From positions 3,216-67,215 of the forward strand of contig CAZSAL010000010.1 in assembly GCA_964604825.1 (NCBI GenBank): DNA of 64,000 nucleotides. Direction: 5' to 3'. The notes under the pieces were generated by a model. That model was not told the origin of the DNA. It did no database searches and worked only from the letters and a program-made list of their open reading frames with translations. Each line of letters starts with the position of its first letter. Positions within the stretch are counted from its first letter, which is position 1. This document shows positions 14,692 through 22,516 of the stretch, in pieces. The translations under genes were made by a program, and so were the position numbers. This DNA comes from CAZSAL01 sp964604825. Its GTDB lineage: Bacteria; Elusimicrobiota; Elusimicrobia; 2-01-FULL-59-12.

Positions 14692-16086
14692 GTGACCTCC
14701 AGACACAAAGTCTTCATCGTTACGCTTGGGTGCGCCAAAAACACGGCGGACACCGATAACCTGACGCGCCTGCTCAAGGCGCGCGGCTGCCTTATCGCCG
14801 CAAACCCTGAAGAGGCGGATGCCATCATTGTTCACACCTGTTCTTTCATCGAAGCGGCCAAGAAGCAGTCCATCGAAGCGATACTGCAGGCCGGCGGCAT
14901 CAAGACTGGAAAACAGAAATTATTCGCAACCGGGTGTCTGATCCAGCAGCACGGCGCCGAACTTTTCAAGGAGATGCCCGAGGTTGACGCTTTCCTCGGT
15001 ACCGGCCAGCTCGCGCAGATTCCCGGCCTGCTGGAGAAACCGCGCAATCGCTTTATCAACCGGGCCCGTCCCGGCGGCTTCATGGACGCCCCACGACAGT
15101 CAAAAAATGCGGATTTCGGAGTGTGGAGTTCGGAATTAGGAATTTCTAACAAAAACAACCTGCTTCCACATTCCGCATTCCACATTCCGCAATTCCCAAA
15201 AGCGAGTGCCTACCTGCGTCTTTCAGAGGGCTGCAGCCATCCGTGCTCGTTCTGCGTCATCCCCCGAATCCGCGGGGCGGTGCAGAGCCGCAGCGAAGAT
15301 GCGATCCTGCGCGAAGCCCGCGAGCTTGCCGAGCATGGCGTCGAAGAATTCAGCGTGATTGCCCAGGATACGGGTGATTGGGGCAGGGATACCCGGTCCC
15401 GGAACCGTCTGCCGGAGCTGCTGCGCGCCATAGGGAAAATCCCGGGGGTACGCTGGGTGCGCCTGATGTACATGCACCCCGCTTCATTTTCAGATGATCT
15501 GCTCGAAGTTTTCGCGGAACAACCGGATAAATTCCCATATCTGGATATGCCGCTGCAGCATATAGACTCACAAATTCTCTCCAGGATGAGGCGCAAAATC
15601 GACGAGAAGAATACCCGGCTGCTGATCGAACGGGTACGAAAACGCGCGCCCGATCTCAGCCTGCGGACAACTTTACTGGCGGGATTCCCCGGAGAAACAG
15701 CGGCCCAGTTCAGGCGTCTCGTTGAGTTTGTGAAGGAGGGGCACTTCGATTATCTGGGAGCTTTCGCTTATTCTAGGGAGGAAGGGACCGTCGCCGGCAG
15801 GATGCCCGGGCAGATTTCACAGAAGGTAAAGCAGGAGCGCCAGACCACTTTGACCGATGCCTATTATGATACGGCCCACACCAGGGCGCAGAAACGCATA
15901 GGCAAGGCGGAGATTATCCTGATTGAAGAAACCGAAGGGAACGAAGTGCTCGGGCGCACCCGCAGGGAAGCGCCGGAAATTGATGCGATTGTCAGGCTTC
16001 CTCAAAAAGCTGCGCGCCGCGGACGTTTTGTCACAGCAAAACTCACCGGCTACGATGCCTTTGAGTATACGGCCCAACCTCTTTAA
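14692..16086 (+). CDS. rimO: Ribosomal protein S12 methylthiotransferase RimO
   Basis: 464 aa, radical-SAM enzyme that adds a methylthio group to an aspartate of ribosomal protein S12. The N-terminal UPF0004 domain has cluster cysteines C14, C50 and C82 (TLGCAKN, HTCSFI, TGCLIQQ). The radical-SAM motif is CSHPCSFC with C181, C185 and C188, followed by LRTTLLAGFPGET. A TRAM-like C-terminus follows. The start is GTG at 14692, just after a TATAAT box, so translation is probably leaderless. Residues about 137-168 are an insertion between the N-terminal and radical-SAM domains encoded by a palindromic repeat; they are rich in small polar residues and should form a surface loop. Confidence 0.95.
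   Translation: MTSRHKVFIVTLGCAKNTADTDNLTRLLKARGCLIAANPEEADAIIVHTCSFIEAAKKQSIEAILQAGGIKTGKQKLFATGCLIQQHGAELFKEMPEVDAFLGTGQLAQIPGLLEKPRNRFINRARPGGFMDAPRQSKNADFGVWSSELGISNKNNLLPHSAFHIPQFPKASAYLRLSEGCSHPCSFCVIPRIRGAVQSRSEDAILREARELAEHGVEEFSVIAQDTGDWGRDTRSRNRLPELLRAIGKIPGVRWVRLMYMHPASFSDDLLEVFAEQPDKFPYLDMPLQHIDSQILSRMRRKIDEKNTRLLIERVRKRAPDLSLRTTLLAGFPGETAAQFRRLVEFVKEGHFDYLGAFAYSREEGTVAGRMPGQISQKVKQERQTTLTDAYYDTAHTRAQKRIGKAEIILIEETEGNEVLGRTRREAPEIDAIVRLPQKAARRGRFVTAKLTGYDAFEYTAQPL
15100..15195 (+). repeat. Palindromic repeat in frame inside rimO
   Basis: The left part (AATGCGGA...GTGTGGAGTTCGGAATT) and the right part (TTCCACATTCCGCATTCC and ATTCCGCAATTCC) are imperfect inverted repeats built on the unit ATTCCGCA. 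The reading frame stays open and adds about 32 residues at a domain junction. Confidence 0.7.
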
Positions 16087-16097
16087 AGATTTGCGCT

Positions 16098-16185
16098 GTC
16101 ATCCCCGAATACCGCTATCGGGGATCCATAAAATTAAAAATCCTCTATAACGACAAGGATTCCCGATTACGACCTCGGGAATGAC
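16098..16185. repeat. Dispersed palindromic repeat, family 1
   Basis: 88 bp: GTCATCCCCGA...TCGGGGATCC, then GGATTCCCG...CGGGAATGAC. It lies 11 bp after the rimO stop and ahead of a convergent gene, where the stems could act as a bidirectional terminator. Confidence 0.85.
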
Positions 16186-16199
16186 ATGGGGGGGGCTGG

Positions 16200-16628
16200 T
16201 TACTCACCACTATACGTAGCGGCAACATGGTAGTACAGCTTCGTGCCGCAGGGCAGACGTGGATCCATGTAGGAAACTGCTTGGCACAACGCCATTCCGT
16301 CCAATTCTTCGCGGCCCTCTTTCAGCATGGCGTCAACCGCGTCAGTCAAAAGAAAAACGCCTTTTGAGCATGCTCCTTCGCAAGTAACATTCAGCAGAAA
16401 GGGCTCGTCCAGATCGATGTTGCGGCGGCTTTCGTTGAGCACAGCGTCCGAGGCCGTAACCAGGCGGAATTCCACCCGCAGTTCCTGGATACGCGGGAAG
16501 CGCGAGCGGAGAGTACCCGCGTGCAGAACGTCGCGCTCGGCCGCTTCGCTGCGCGAAACTTTGAGTTCATTTTTATTCTGGGGTTGGCCGGCACGGCGCC
16601 GCTTGCGTGCGGCATAGTTCGGCGGCAT
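16200..16628 (-). CDS. Hypothetical protein, coupled to the gene upstream
   Basis: 142 aa, not recognised. The basic N-terminus (AARKRRR) is followed by a mixed alpha/beta region with RIQELRVEFRLVTASD and four cysteines (C110, C114 and two later ones). There is no signal peptide or membrane segment. The start ATG shares one base with the stop of the 64-aa gene at 16628-16822 (TGATG), which indicates translational coupling and is the best evidence that both are real. It lies downstream of nothing else on this strand, so the pair may be a two-gene operon. The convergent rimO ends 114 bp away. Confidence 0.55.
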   Translation of the reverse strand: MPPNYAARKRRRAGQPQNKNELKVSRSEAAERDVLHAGTLRSRFPRIQELRVEFRLVTASDAVLNESRRNIDLDEPFLLNVTCEGACSKGVFLLTDAVDAMLKEGREELDGMALCQAVSYMDPRLPCGTKLYYHVAATYSGE

Positions 16629-16822
16629 CAGATATTCACCGCCGCAGCGCGGCGGCGCTCCTTCCAGGCGCGGTGCCAGGCGGAAAGAAACTGTTCCCTG
16701 ACAAGCCGGTCCGTTGTGCGCAGAGGCGGAAGAGGTTCGTGCTTTTCGGCCTGTTCCTGCCCGAGAAGTAAACGTTTATATCTTTTTTTGTTCAAGATGG
16801 GCCTCCGTGCATTATTTGCCAT
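16628..16822 (-). CDS. Small basic hypothetical protein (64 aa)
   Basis: 64 residues, strongly basic (NKKRYKRLLL, WHRAWKERRR), with no membrane segment or cysteine. Its stop overlaps the start of the 142-aa gene by one base. The composition would fit a nucleic-acid-binding or ribosome-associated peptide, but no family is recognised. The Shine-Dalgarno is weak. It lies 96 bp downstream of the PII gene on the same strand, so cotranscription with the nitrogen genes is possible. Confidence 0.45.
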   Translation of the reverse strand: MANNARRPILNKKRYKRLLLGQEQAEKHEPLPPLRTTDRLVREQFLSAWHRAWKERRRAAAVNI

Positions 16823-16918
16823 GGGCCCGAGGTCGATAATCAGGGTAAACTTACGGAAGATTACATAGCTAAAGAACTCAGGTTAAGTATATTATCGCAT
16901 ATCCTTATGAGTTCTATG

Positions 16919-17260
16919 TCAGCCGATAGCTACGTGCCCGGTTTCTCCTGTACGGATCCGCAGGCATTCCGTGAGATCCACGACGAAGATCTTTCCGTCG
17001 CCTACGTGACCGGTGCGGGCGCCCGCCATGATGGCGTCGACCGCAGGCTTGACGAATTCGTCGTTTACCGCGACCTCAAGCCGGACCTTCTTCAGGAGGC
17101 TTCCCGCTTCCTTGTGGCTGCGGTACACTTCCGAGATTCCCTTCTGCCTGCCGCGGCCCATCACGTTGGTTACCGTAACAAGGTGAATTTCTTTTTCTTC
17201 CAGATGACGGAGAACCTCATCAAGTCGATCCGGCTGAATAACTGCAATGATATATTTCAT
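16919..17260 (-). CDS. glnK: PII nitrogen regulatory protein
   Basis: 113 aa, standard PII length. It senses 2-oxoglutarate and ATP/ADP and, when paired with AmtB, blocks the transporter pore through its T-loop. The T-loop region reads GRGRQKGISEVYRSHKEAG, and the B-loop has RTGHVGDGKIFV, the PII signature. In the E. coli numbering the uridylylated Y51 falls at a glutamate here; Y46 is kept. So GlnD-type modification at position 51 is not possible and control may rest on ligand binding alone. The Shine-Dalgarno is GAGAGGGA. It follows amtB by 10 bp on the same strand. Confidence 0.93.
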   Translation of the reverse strand: MKYIIAVIQPDRLDEVLRHLEEKEIHLVTVTNVMGRGRQKGISEVYRSHKEAGSLLKKVRLEVAVNDEFVKPAVDAIMAGARTGHVGDGKIFVVDLTECLRIRTGETGHVAIG

Positions 17261-17270
17261 GGCATCCCTC

Positions 17271-18590
17271 TCAATCTAACAAGGTATAACCGGCTTCACG
17301 ATGCTGCGTGAGATCGAGGCCGATACGTTCATCCTGCGCGGAAACCCGCAAGCCAACCAGCGCATCGATAAGCTTCAGCAGCACGATGGTCATAACGAAG
17401 GAATAAACGATCGTGGCGAGCGTAGTCTTCACCTGGATCATCAATTGCGCCGGATTGCCGTAGAAGAAGCCGTTGCTGCCTCCGGGATTTACCAGCTTGG
17501 TGGCGAAAAGCCCTGTGGCTATGGCTCCCCACATCCCGCCGATACCGTGCACGCCGAAAGCGTCCAGCGAATCGTCGTAGCCGAACTTCGCTTTGACTAC
17601 GGCAACCGCTAAGTAGCAGATCAGGGAGACTCCCACGCCGATGGCGATTGCCCCGTAAACATCGACGAAACCCGCGGCCGGCGTAATCGCGACAAGACCG
17701 CCGACAGCGCCGGTAATTATGCCGAGAACTGTCGGCCGTTTCGCGAAAACCCAGTCCAGAAGGGCCCAGGTCAGGCCGGCGGTCGCCGCCGCGATGTGCG
17801 TGGCTACAAAGGCCGTAGTCGCAAGCGCTCCGGATGACAGCGCGCTGCCGGCGTTAAATCCGAACCAGCCCACCCACAATAACCCCGCTCCCAGAACGGC
17901 GAATGGAAGGTTATGCGGCGGAGAAATATGATCCGGATAACCCTGCCTGCGGCCAAGGACGAGCGCGGAGGCGAGCGCCGCAACACCCGCGTTGACGTGA
18001 ACAACCGTACCTCCCGCGAAATCAAGCGCTCCCATGTTGTGGAATATACCGCCCACTCCCCAGACCCAGTGCGCCACCGGGTCATAGACCACAGTCGCCC
18101 AGAGGAACGTAAACAGGCAGAAAGCGCTGAACTTCATGCGTTCGGCGAAGGCGCCAAGAATCAGGGCCGGAGTAATGATGGCAAACATCGCCTGATAGAT
18201 CATGAACGCCTGGTGCGGGATGGTCGGCGCATAATTGACATTGGGCGTAAGACCCACGCCTTTAAGACCGGCCCAGGCCAGACTGCCGATTAATCCTTTA
18301 ACATCCGGACCGAATGACAGGCTGTATCCGATCAAAACCCACTGCAGGCTGACGATTGCCATGGTCATGAAGCACTGCATCAGGATGGACAGGATGTTTT
18401 TCTTGCGCACGAGCCCCCCGTAAAAGAAGGCAAGCGCGGGCGTCATCATCAAGACCAGCGCGGCGCTGATAAGCACCCACGCCGTGTCGCCGCTATCGAT
18501 GCGTGCGACCGCGATCGTATCTGCCGATGCGAAACTGGAAATAAACAACAGAGAAACAACTGGTGGGAACCACCGTTTGACAGCTTTCAT
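17271..18590 (-). CDS. amtB: Ammonium transporter AmtB
   Basis: 439 aa with an N-terminal signal peptide (VVSLLFISSFASA) and about 11 membrane helices, as in E. coli AmtB. Typical elements are MTPALAFFYGGLVRKKN in the first helices, a VHWVWG-like segment (AHWVWGVGGIFHNMGALDFAGG) and GGMWGAIATGLFA in later helices with pore residues. It imports ammonium/ammonia across the inner membrane as a trimer. glnK follows 10 bp downstream, the usual arrangement. The Shine-Dalgarno AAGGGG precedes the ATG. The leader contains a T-tailed terminator-like hairpin and a second hairpin, suggesting control by premature termination. Confidence 0.96.
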   Translation of the reverse strand: MKAVKRWFPPVVSLLFISSFASADTIAVARIDSGDTAWVLISAALVLMMTPALAFFYGGLVRKKNILSILMQCFMTMAIVSLQWVLIGYSLSFGPDVKGLIGSLAWAGLKGVGLTPNVNYAPTIPHQAFMIYQAMFAIITPALILGAFAERMKFSAFCLFTFLWATVVYDPVAHWVWGVGGIFHNMGALDFAGGTVVHVNAGVAALASALVLGRRQGYPDHISPPHNLPFAVLGAGLLWVGWFGFNAGSALSSGALATTAFVATHIAAATAGLTWALLDWVFAKRPTVLGIITGAVGGLVAITPAAGFVDVYGAIAIGVGVSLICYLAVAVVKAKFGYDDSLDAFGVHGIGGMWGAIATGLFATKLVNPGGSNGFFYGNPAQLMIQVKTTLATIVYSFVMTIVLLKLIDALVGLRVSAQDERIGLDLTQHREAGYTLLD

Positions 18591-18615
18591 ACCTAATCCC
18601 CTTTCATTAGGAAAT

Positions 18616-18635
18616 CCCGCCTGTTATACGGCGGG
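18616..18635 (-). promoter_or_regulatory. Hairpin just upstream of amtB
   Basis: CCCGCC (18616-18621) pairs with GGCGGG (18630-18635) around TGTTATAC. It lies 25 bp before the amtB start, between the T-tailed hairpin and the Shine-Dalgarno. It could be an operator or an RNA stem controlling ribosome access. Confidence 0.4.
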
Positions 18636-18655
18636 TATTCGCCATTTTTTTAGCG

Positions 18656-18688
18656 AAAAAAAGCGCAACTTCCATCAGGAAGTAGCGC
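18656..18688 (-). terminator. Intrinsic terminator or amtB leader attenuator
   Basis: On the minus strand an 11-bp stem (18688-18678 with 18673-18663, one mismatch, loop TGAT) is followed at once by seven T (18662-18656). It is a textbook intrinsic terminator. It lies 94 bp after the stop of the gene at 18782-19120 and 66 bp before amtB, so it either ends the upstream gene or attenuates amtB. Confidence 0.85.
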
Positions 18689-18781
18689 CATTGGTAAGCT
18701 GCAAACGCATGGCAGCACGAAATCCGCACTGCTTTGTACGGACGCGCTTATTCTAGCAAACGAACGGGGTCTGGTGGCAAG

Positions 18782-19120
18782 TCAAGAAGCTACGGCCAGA
18801 CGATGAATTTCCCTGGCGTTCATGGTTTTGTCAAAATGCACCCGGACCATGTCTTTAAGCGCCACGTCGTGAAGCGGGATCTTTTTGCCCTGCGCGTCAA
18901 ATACAGGCACATCATTCTTGAACGAAAACGTCGTGAAGTTATCCTGAGGATCGCGAACTTTCAGCAATCCCAGACGCTCGTCAATGCCTGCCACGGTACC
19001 CGTTACGTTCCCGGACGCAGTCATCAAAGACCTATCTCCTTGAACCGCAGGCCCTGATTCCAGGCCCAACGCCGGCAGTGCCAGCGTCATCGCAATAACA
19101 ATCAAACGAAGTCTGAGCAT
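18782..19120 (-). CDS. Small secreted protein, possible DUF5666-like
   Basis: 112 aa with a signal peptide (IVIAMTLALPALG). The mature part is an OB-like small beta domain: GNVTGTVAGIDERLGLLKVRD, FTTFSFKNDVPVFDAQGKKIPL, KDMVRVHFDK. This strand pattern is seen in DUF5666-type periplasmic proteins (comparison from memory). It follows the stand-alone receiver gene by 46 bp on the same strand. The terminator-like hairpin at 18656-18688 may mark the end of its transcript. Function unknown; periplasmic location likely. Confidence 0.65.
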   Translation of the reverse strand: MLRLRLIVIAMTLALPALGLESGPAVQGDRSLMTASGNVTGTVAGIDERLGLLKVRDPQDNFTTFSFKNDVPVFDAQGKKIPLHDVALKDMVRVHFDKTMNAREIHRLAVAS

Positions 19121-19166
19121 GCAATTTAGACATACGTAGGGAAAATACAGTTACAAGGAAAGTGCG

Positions 19167-19589
19167 TTACTTCGATTGATTCAGGATGGCTTCGACTTTG
19201 GAAATCAATTGATGGGAAACTGCCGTTTTTTCGATAAATTCGTCTTCGTAATGCAGAAGGCCCCGGCTCGCAATTTCGCTTTCGGCGTGGCCGGACATAA
19301 ACAGGCACTTCATCCGTGGGCGCATATTCTTCAAAAGATACACAAGCTGCCTGCCGTTCATCCCGGGCATAATCACGTCGGTCACCATAAGATCAATCGG
19401 GTTTTCATAGTCGGCACAGGCTTCGAAAGCCTCTTTGCCGCTTTTGGCTTCAAGAGTCTTATAACCTTCTTTTATAAGAGTTTGGCGGATAACCTGCCGC
19501 ACAACGGGGTCGTCATCGACTACGAGGATCGTATAGTATCTGCGGGCCGAATGTGATTTAGAAGATGGCGTAACAGCTTCGGGACACAT
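19167..19589 (-). CDS. Stand-alone CheY-like response regulator
   Basis: 140 aa, a single receiver domain without output domain: acidic residues in LVVDDDPVVRQ, phospho-acceptor D in MVTDVIMPGMNG, a FMSGHAES segment with the switch serine, and a lysine in FIEKTAV. The sequence is close in style to the receiver domain at the C-terminus of the hybrid kinase directly upstream (TDVVLPGMNG, FMSGYSEN, LLEKPFT). This suggests that the kinase phosphorylates both. It starts 93 bp after the hybrid kinase gene on the same strand. It probably acts by protein-protein contact or as a phosphate sink. Confidence 0.88.
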   Translation of the reverse strand: MCPEAVTPSSKSHSARRYYTILVVDDDPVVRQVIRQTLIKEGYKTLEAKSGKEAFEACADYENPIDLMVTDVIMPGMNGRQLVYLLKNMRPRMKCLFMSGHAESEIASRGLLHYEDEFIEKTAVSHQLISKVEAILNQSK

Positions 19590-19682
19590 CAGGGACCTCT
19601 TTTACGGGGAAACAGAATTGTAACGCGTCTAATTTACCAAAATAGCGCCCGGACAAACAAACAATTTTTTGCGGGGAATTTG

Positions 19683-21863
19683 TTATGAGCTTCCATCAAG
19701 AATGCTCCTGATTTTCCTTGTCAATTCCTGGGGCGTAAACGGCTTTTCGAGCAGCGATACTCCCGGCTTCAGGATTCCACCGTCAACGATCACGTTTTCG
19801 CTGTAGCCGGACATAAACAGAACTTTGATATCGGGTTGTCTCTCAGACAACAGGCGGGCAATTTCCGCGCCGTTCATGCCGGGGAGAACGACATCGGTCA
19901 ACAATAAATCAATGTGCCCCGCATGCGGCAATATTTTTTCGGTCTCTTCGCCCGAAGCCGCAGAGACCACCCTGTAACCCTGGTGTTCCAATGTGCGCCT
20001 GGTTAAATCGCGGACAAGATCTTCATCTTCAATTAACAATATTGATTCCCTTCCTTTGTAAACGTCCGTATCCAGCGACGCCTGCGGATGAATTTCCGCT
20101 TCACCGGTTCGTGGCAAATAAACCTTAAAAGTAGTCCCCATATTTAAGTGACTGTATACAAAAATGTCCCCTCCGTTTTGTTTGACAATTCCGTAAATAG
20201 TGGCCAGCCCCAGTCCCGAGCCCTTTCCCGTCTCTTTGGTAGTGAAATAGGGTTCGAAGATGCGCTCTCTGATCTCCGGGGTCATGCCGATTCCGGTATC
20301 AGAAACTGACAGTATCACATAACTACCCGCTTTGAGCCCCTCCTGATGATCGGCCATTTCCTCAACCAGTTCGCAGTTGCGGGTTGTTACCGTCAATTTC
20401 CCGCCCCGGGCAATCGTCGCGTCCCGCGCATTCAGCGTCAGATTTATCAGCACCTGCTCGATTTGAGAGGGGTCCATTTTGATGTTCCCGGTATCCGGCG
20501 CCAGCTGCATATCCAGGGAAATGTTTTCAGGAATTAAAGGCCGCAGCAATTTTTCGGCGTCCCGCAGCATATCGTTGAGATTGATCACTTTTGGAGCGGC
20601 AACCTGCCTGCGGCCAAAGGCAAGCAACTGTCGGGTCAAAGAACTGGCCCTTTCTGCAGCTTTGATAATTTCGTCGATATCCGCCCGCAGTTCATTTTGT
20701 CCATCTAATGCCGATCTAAGATCGTTGGCGTAACCGAGAATGCCCGTAAGCAGATTGTTAAAATCGTGAGCGACCCCGCCGGCAAGCCTGCCGATCGCTT
20801 CGATTCTTTGAAGTTGCTGAATCTGCTCCTGCGCTTTTCTCAGCTTCTCCTCAGCCATGTGCTTTTCGGTGATATCCCGCACGAATTTGACATACCCGTT
20901 CAAACGGCCTTCTTCATCGTGGATAGCATTGATAACCACCTGCGCGAAATAGCGCGAACCGTCTTTGCGCAGCCGTTCCGCCTCTTCTTCATAGCGGCCT
21001 TCTTCAGCCGCCTGCCGCAGCATTTCCTGAGGATGCCCTTTGGCCACGACATCAGGGGGGAAGAATAATTCGTAAGGTTTGCCAACAACATCTTTATCCT
21101 GGTATCCGGTCATTTGCTGCGCGGCAGGCGGCCAGGACACCACTCTGCCGGTTAGATCAATCATATACACCGCGTAATCTTTTGCGTTAGCGAAGAGAGA
21201 CCGGAAGTGATGCTCGCTTTCCCGGAGAGCCGCTTCGATCTTTTCCCGTCTCTTCACTTCACGAAGCAGCATATATGAGATTATCCCGATAAACAGCAGG
21301 CTTGTTCCCGAGATCGCCAGGAAAGCGGAAAGCCTGACCCTTGAAGCCTTTTCCAGCGAATTCTTGTGCAGCATGAGCAGCCAGTTTTCTTCGACTCTCA
21401 TTCCACCCGCAATACTTTTAATTTCATCCAGGATATTGTCTATTTCCTGCAAGTTGCCTTCATGGAACGCAGTTCCTTTTCCGATTGCTTCGTCCGATTT
21501 GGAAAAAAGCTCATCCAGGAGCGGTTTTATCTCAGCGCAGTATTCGACCTGCGCACGGTTGTCCCGTGTTAACCGTGATATTCTTTCGAAGTTAAGGTAG
21601 CTTGTTCTTTTTGCAGCCTGGTAGGACGCAGCATAAACAGGCCCGCGAGTTAGCATGTAGGATCGCTGCGCGGTCTCTGCCGCGTTCAAGCTGGTCGTCA
21701 GTGACTCTATGTTTGCGAGCACTTCATAGGTATGCGTTACCAGATGCGAATTTTGCTGAAAACTTCTGAAATGGATGTAACCGGCGCCAACTGCGGCAAT
21801 TAAAATAAGAGAAAAGGCAGCAATCAGTCCACCTTGATATCGAAAATAGGAAGTTTTACCCAT
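19683..21863 (-). CDS. Hybrid sensor histidine kinase (CHASE3-PAS-HisKA-HATPase-REC)
   Basis: 726 aa from the ATG at 21863, chosen because GAGGAG precedes it and the first membrane helix then starts near the N-terminus. Order of parts: membrane helix (LIAAFSLILIAAVGAGYI), a periplasmic helical CHASE3-like domain, a second membrane helix (FLAISGTSLLFIGIISYMLL), a PAS domain (LFANAKDYAVYMIDLTG), a phospho-acceptor histidine in GGVAHDFNNLLTGI, a HATPase with LNARDA, SDTGIGM and GSGLGLATIYG, and a C-terminal receiver with LLLTDVVLPGMNG. The HDFNN box is typical of the large hybrid kinase class. The signal sensed is unknown. Confidence 0.93.
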   Translation of the reverse strand: MGKTSYFRYQGGLIAAFSLILIAAVGAGYIHFRSFQQNSHLVTHTYEVLANIESLTTSLNAAETAQRSYMLTRGPVYAASYQAAKRTSYLNFERISRLTRDNRAQVEYCAEIKPLLDELFSKSDEAIGKGTAFHEGNLQEIDNILDEIKSIAGGMRVEENWLLMLHKNSLEKASRVRLSAFLAISGTSLLFIGIISYMLLREVKRREKIEAALRESEHHFRSLFANAKDYAVYMIDLTGRVVSWPPAAQQMTGYQDKDVVGKPYELFFPPDVVAKGHPQEMLRQAAEEGRYEEEAERLRKDGSRYFAQVVINAIHDEEGRLNGYVKFVRDITEKHMAEEKLRKAQEQIQQLQRIEAIGRLAGGVAHDFNNLLTGILGYANDLRSALDGQNELRADIDEIIKAAERASSLTRQLLAFGRRQVAAPKVINLNDMLRDAEKLLRPLIPENISLDMQLAPDTGNIKMDPSQIEQVLINLTLNARDATIARGGKLTVTTRNCELVEEMADHQEGLKAGSYVILSVSDTGIGMTPEIRERIFEPYFTTKETGKGSGLGLATIYGIVKQNGGDIFVYSHLNMGTTFKVYLPRTGEAEIHPQASLDTDVYKGRESILLIEDEDLVRDLTRRTLEHQGYRVVSAASGEETEKILPHAGHIDLLLTDVVLPGMNGAEIARLLSERQPDIKVLFMSGYSENVIVDGGILKPGVSLLEKPFTPQELTRKIRSILDGSS

Positions 21864-21965
21864 GCTAATTAATATCTCCTCATTATTTAGAAACCTGATT
21901 GCCAGCAACAGTGTCAAACACACGAACTAAGCTATTAGCCAAAAGTCTCATTTTTTCCTATCCCC

Positions 21966-22001
21966 TTGACTACTACGTTAAACAGGGTTTAGACTTCTAA
22001 T
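21966..22001 (+). promoter_or_regulatory. Promoter of the FlgD-Ig-like gene
   Basis: TTGACT (21966-21971) is followed by two possible -10 boxes: TAGACT (21990-21995, spacer 18) or TCTAAT (21996-22001), which is exactly 6 nt before the ATG at 22008. Either gives a leader of 0 to 6 nt. No Shine-Dalgarno is present. Confidence 0.5.
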
Positions 22002-22007
22002 GCTGAT

Positions 22008-22349
22008 ATGAGACAGATCCTCCTCATCGGGCTGATAACCTTTCTCGCGGGATCGCTTCATGCTGCGGCTCTCCTTCCTATTCAAATGAGCAGCCGCATA
22101 CTCACTCCTAACAGTATTCACAACGCCGTGACCTTCAGTGTCCAGAACCCATCAGCAACTGTTCCGGACGCCCAGATTTTTGATATCCGTGGCCGGCGCA
22201 TAGTTCATATTTCAGGAGAAACCTCCGCCCAGCTTACCTGGAATGGGCGCGACGATACTGGGAAAACCGTTGAGTCCGGCGTATATATCATCCAGATAAC
22301 GCGCGAGGATGGCTCGCGCTGGAACGGCGTAGTCCTCGTCGCCCGGTAA
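22008..22349 (+). CDS. Secreted FlgD-Ig-like domain protein
   Basis: 113 aa: signal peptide (LIGLITFLAGSLHAAA) and then a single FlgD-type Ig-like domain. The domain shows PDAQIFDIRGRRIVHI, LTWNGRDDTGKTVESGVYIIQI and a final strand ending VVLVAR. Such domains usually form the C-terminus of large secreted proteins; here the domain stands alone, which is unusual. It is monocistronic, facing away from the hybrid kinase, with a terminator downstream. It could be a small surface or periplasmic adaptor. There is no evidence of a type IX secretion sorting role beyond the fold resemblance. Confidence 0.8.
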   Translation: MRQILLIGLITFLAGSLHAAALLPIQMSSRILTPNSIHNAVTFSVQNPSATVPDAQIFDIRGRRIVHISGETSAQLTWNGRDDTGKTVESGVYIIQITREDGSRWNGVVLVAR

Positions 22350-22377
22350 ACCTTTCTAAAATCCCTTAAAATTCACC

Positions 22378-22418
22378 ATGCGCAATTGCAGACTTCTGCT
22401 TGCGCATTCTTATTAATT
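22378..22418 (+). terminator. Intrinsic terminator after the FlgD-Ig-like gene
   Basis: ATGCGCAA (22378-22385) pairs with TTGCGCAT (22400-22407), and inside it GCAG pairs with CTGC around ACTT. A T-rich tail follows. It lies 28 bp after the stop codon. Confidence 0.7.
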
Positions 22419-22516
22419 TTTAACGTTAGACTTATTTGCTTGTTCCCTGAATTTATGGCAGCGTTTGCAGGAGAAAAGGGACGTGCAGCAGGTTTAAAAC
22501 AGCAAGGTTGCAATTT

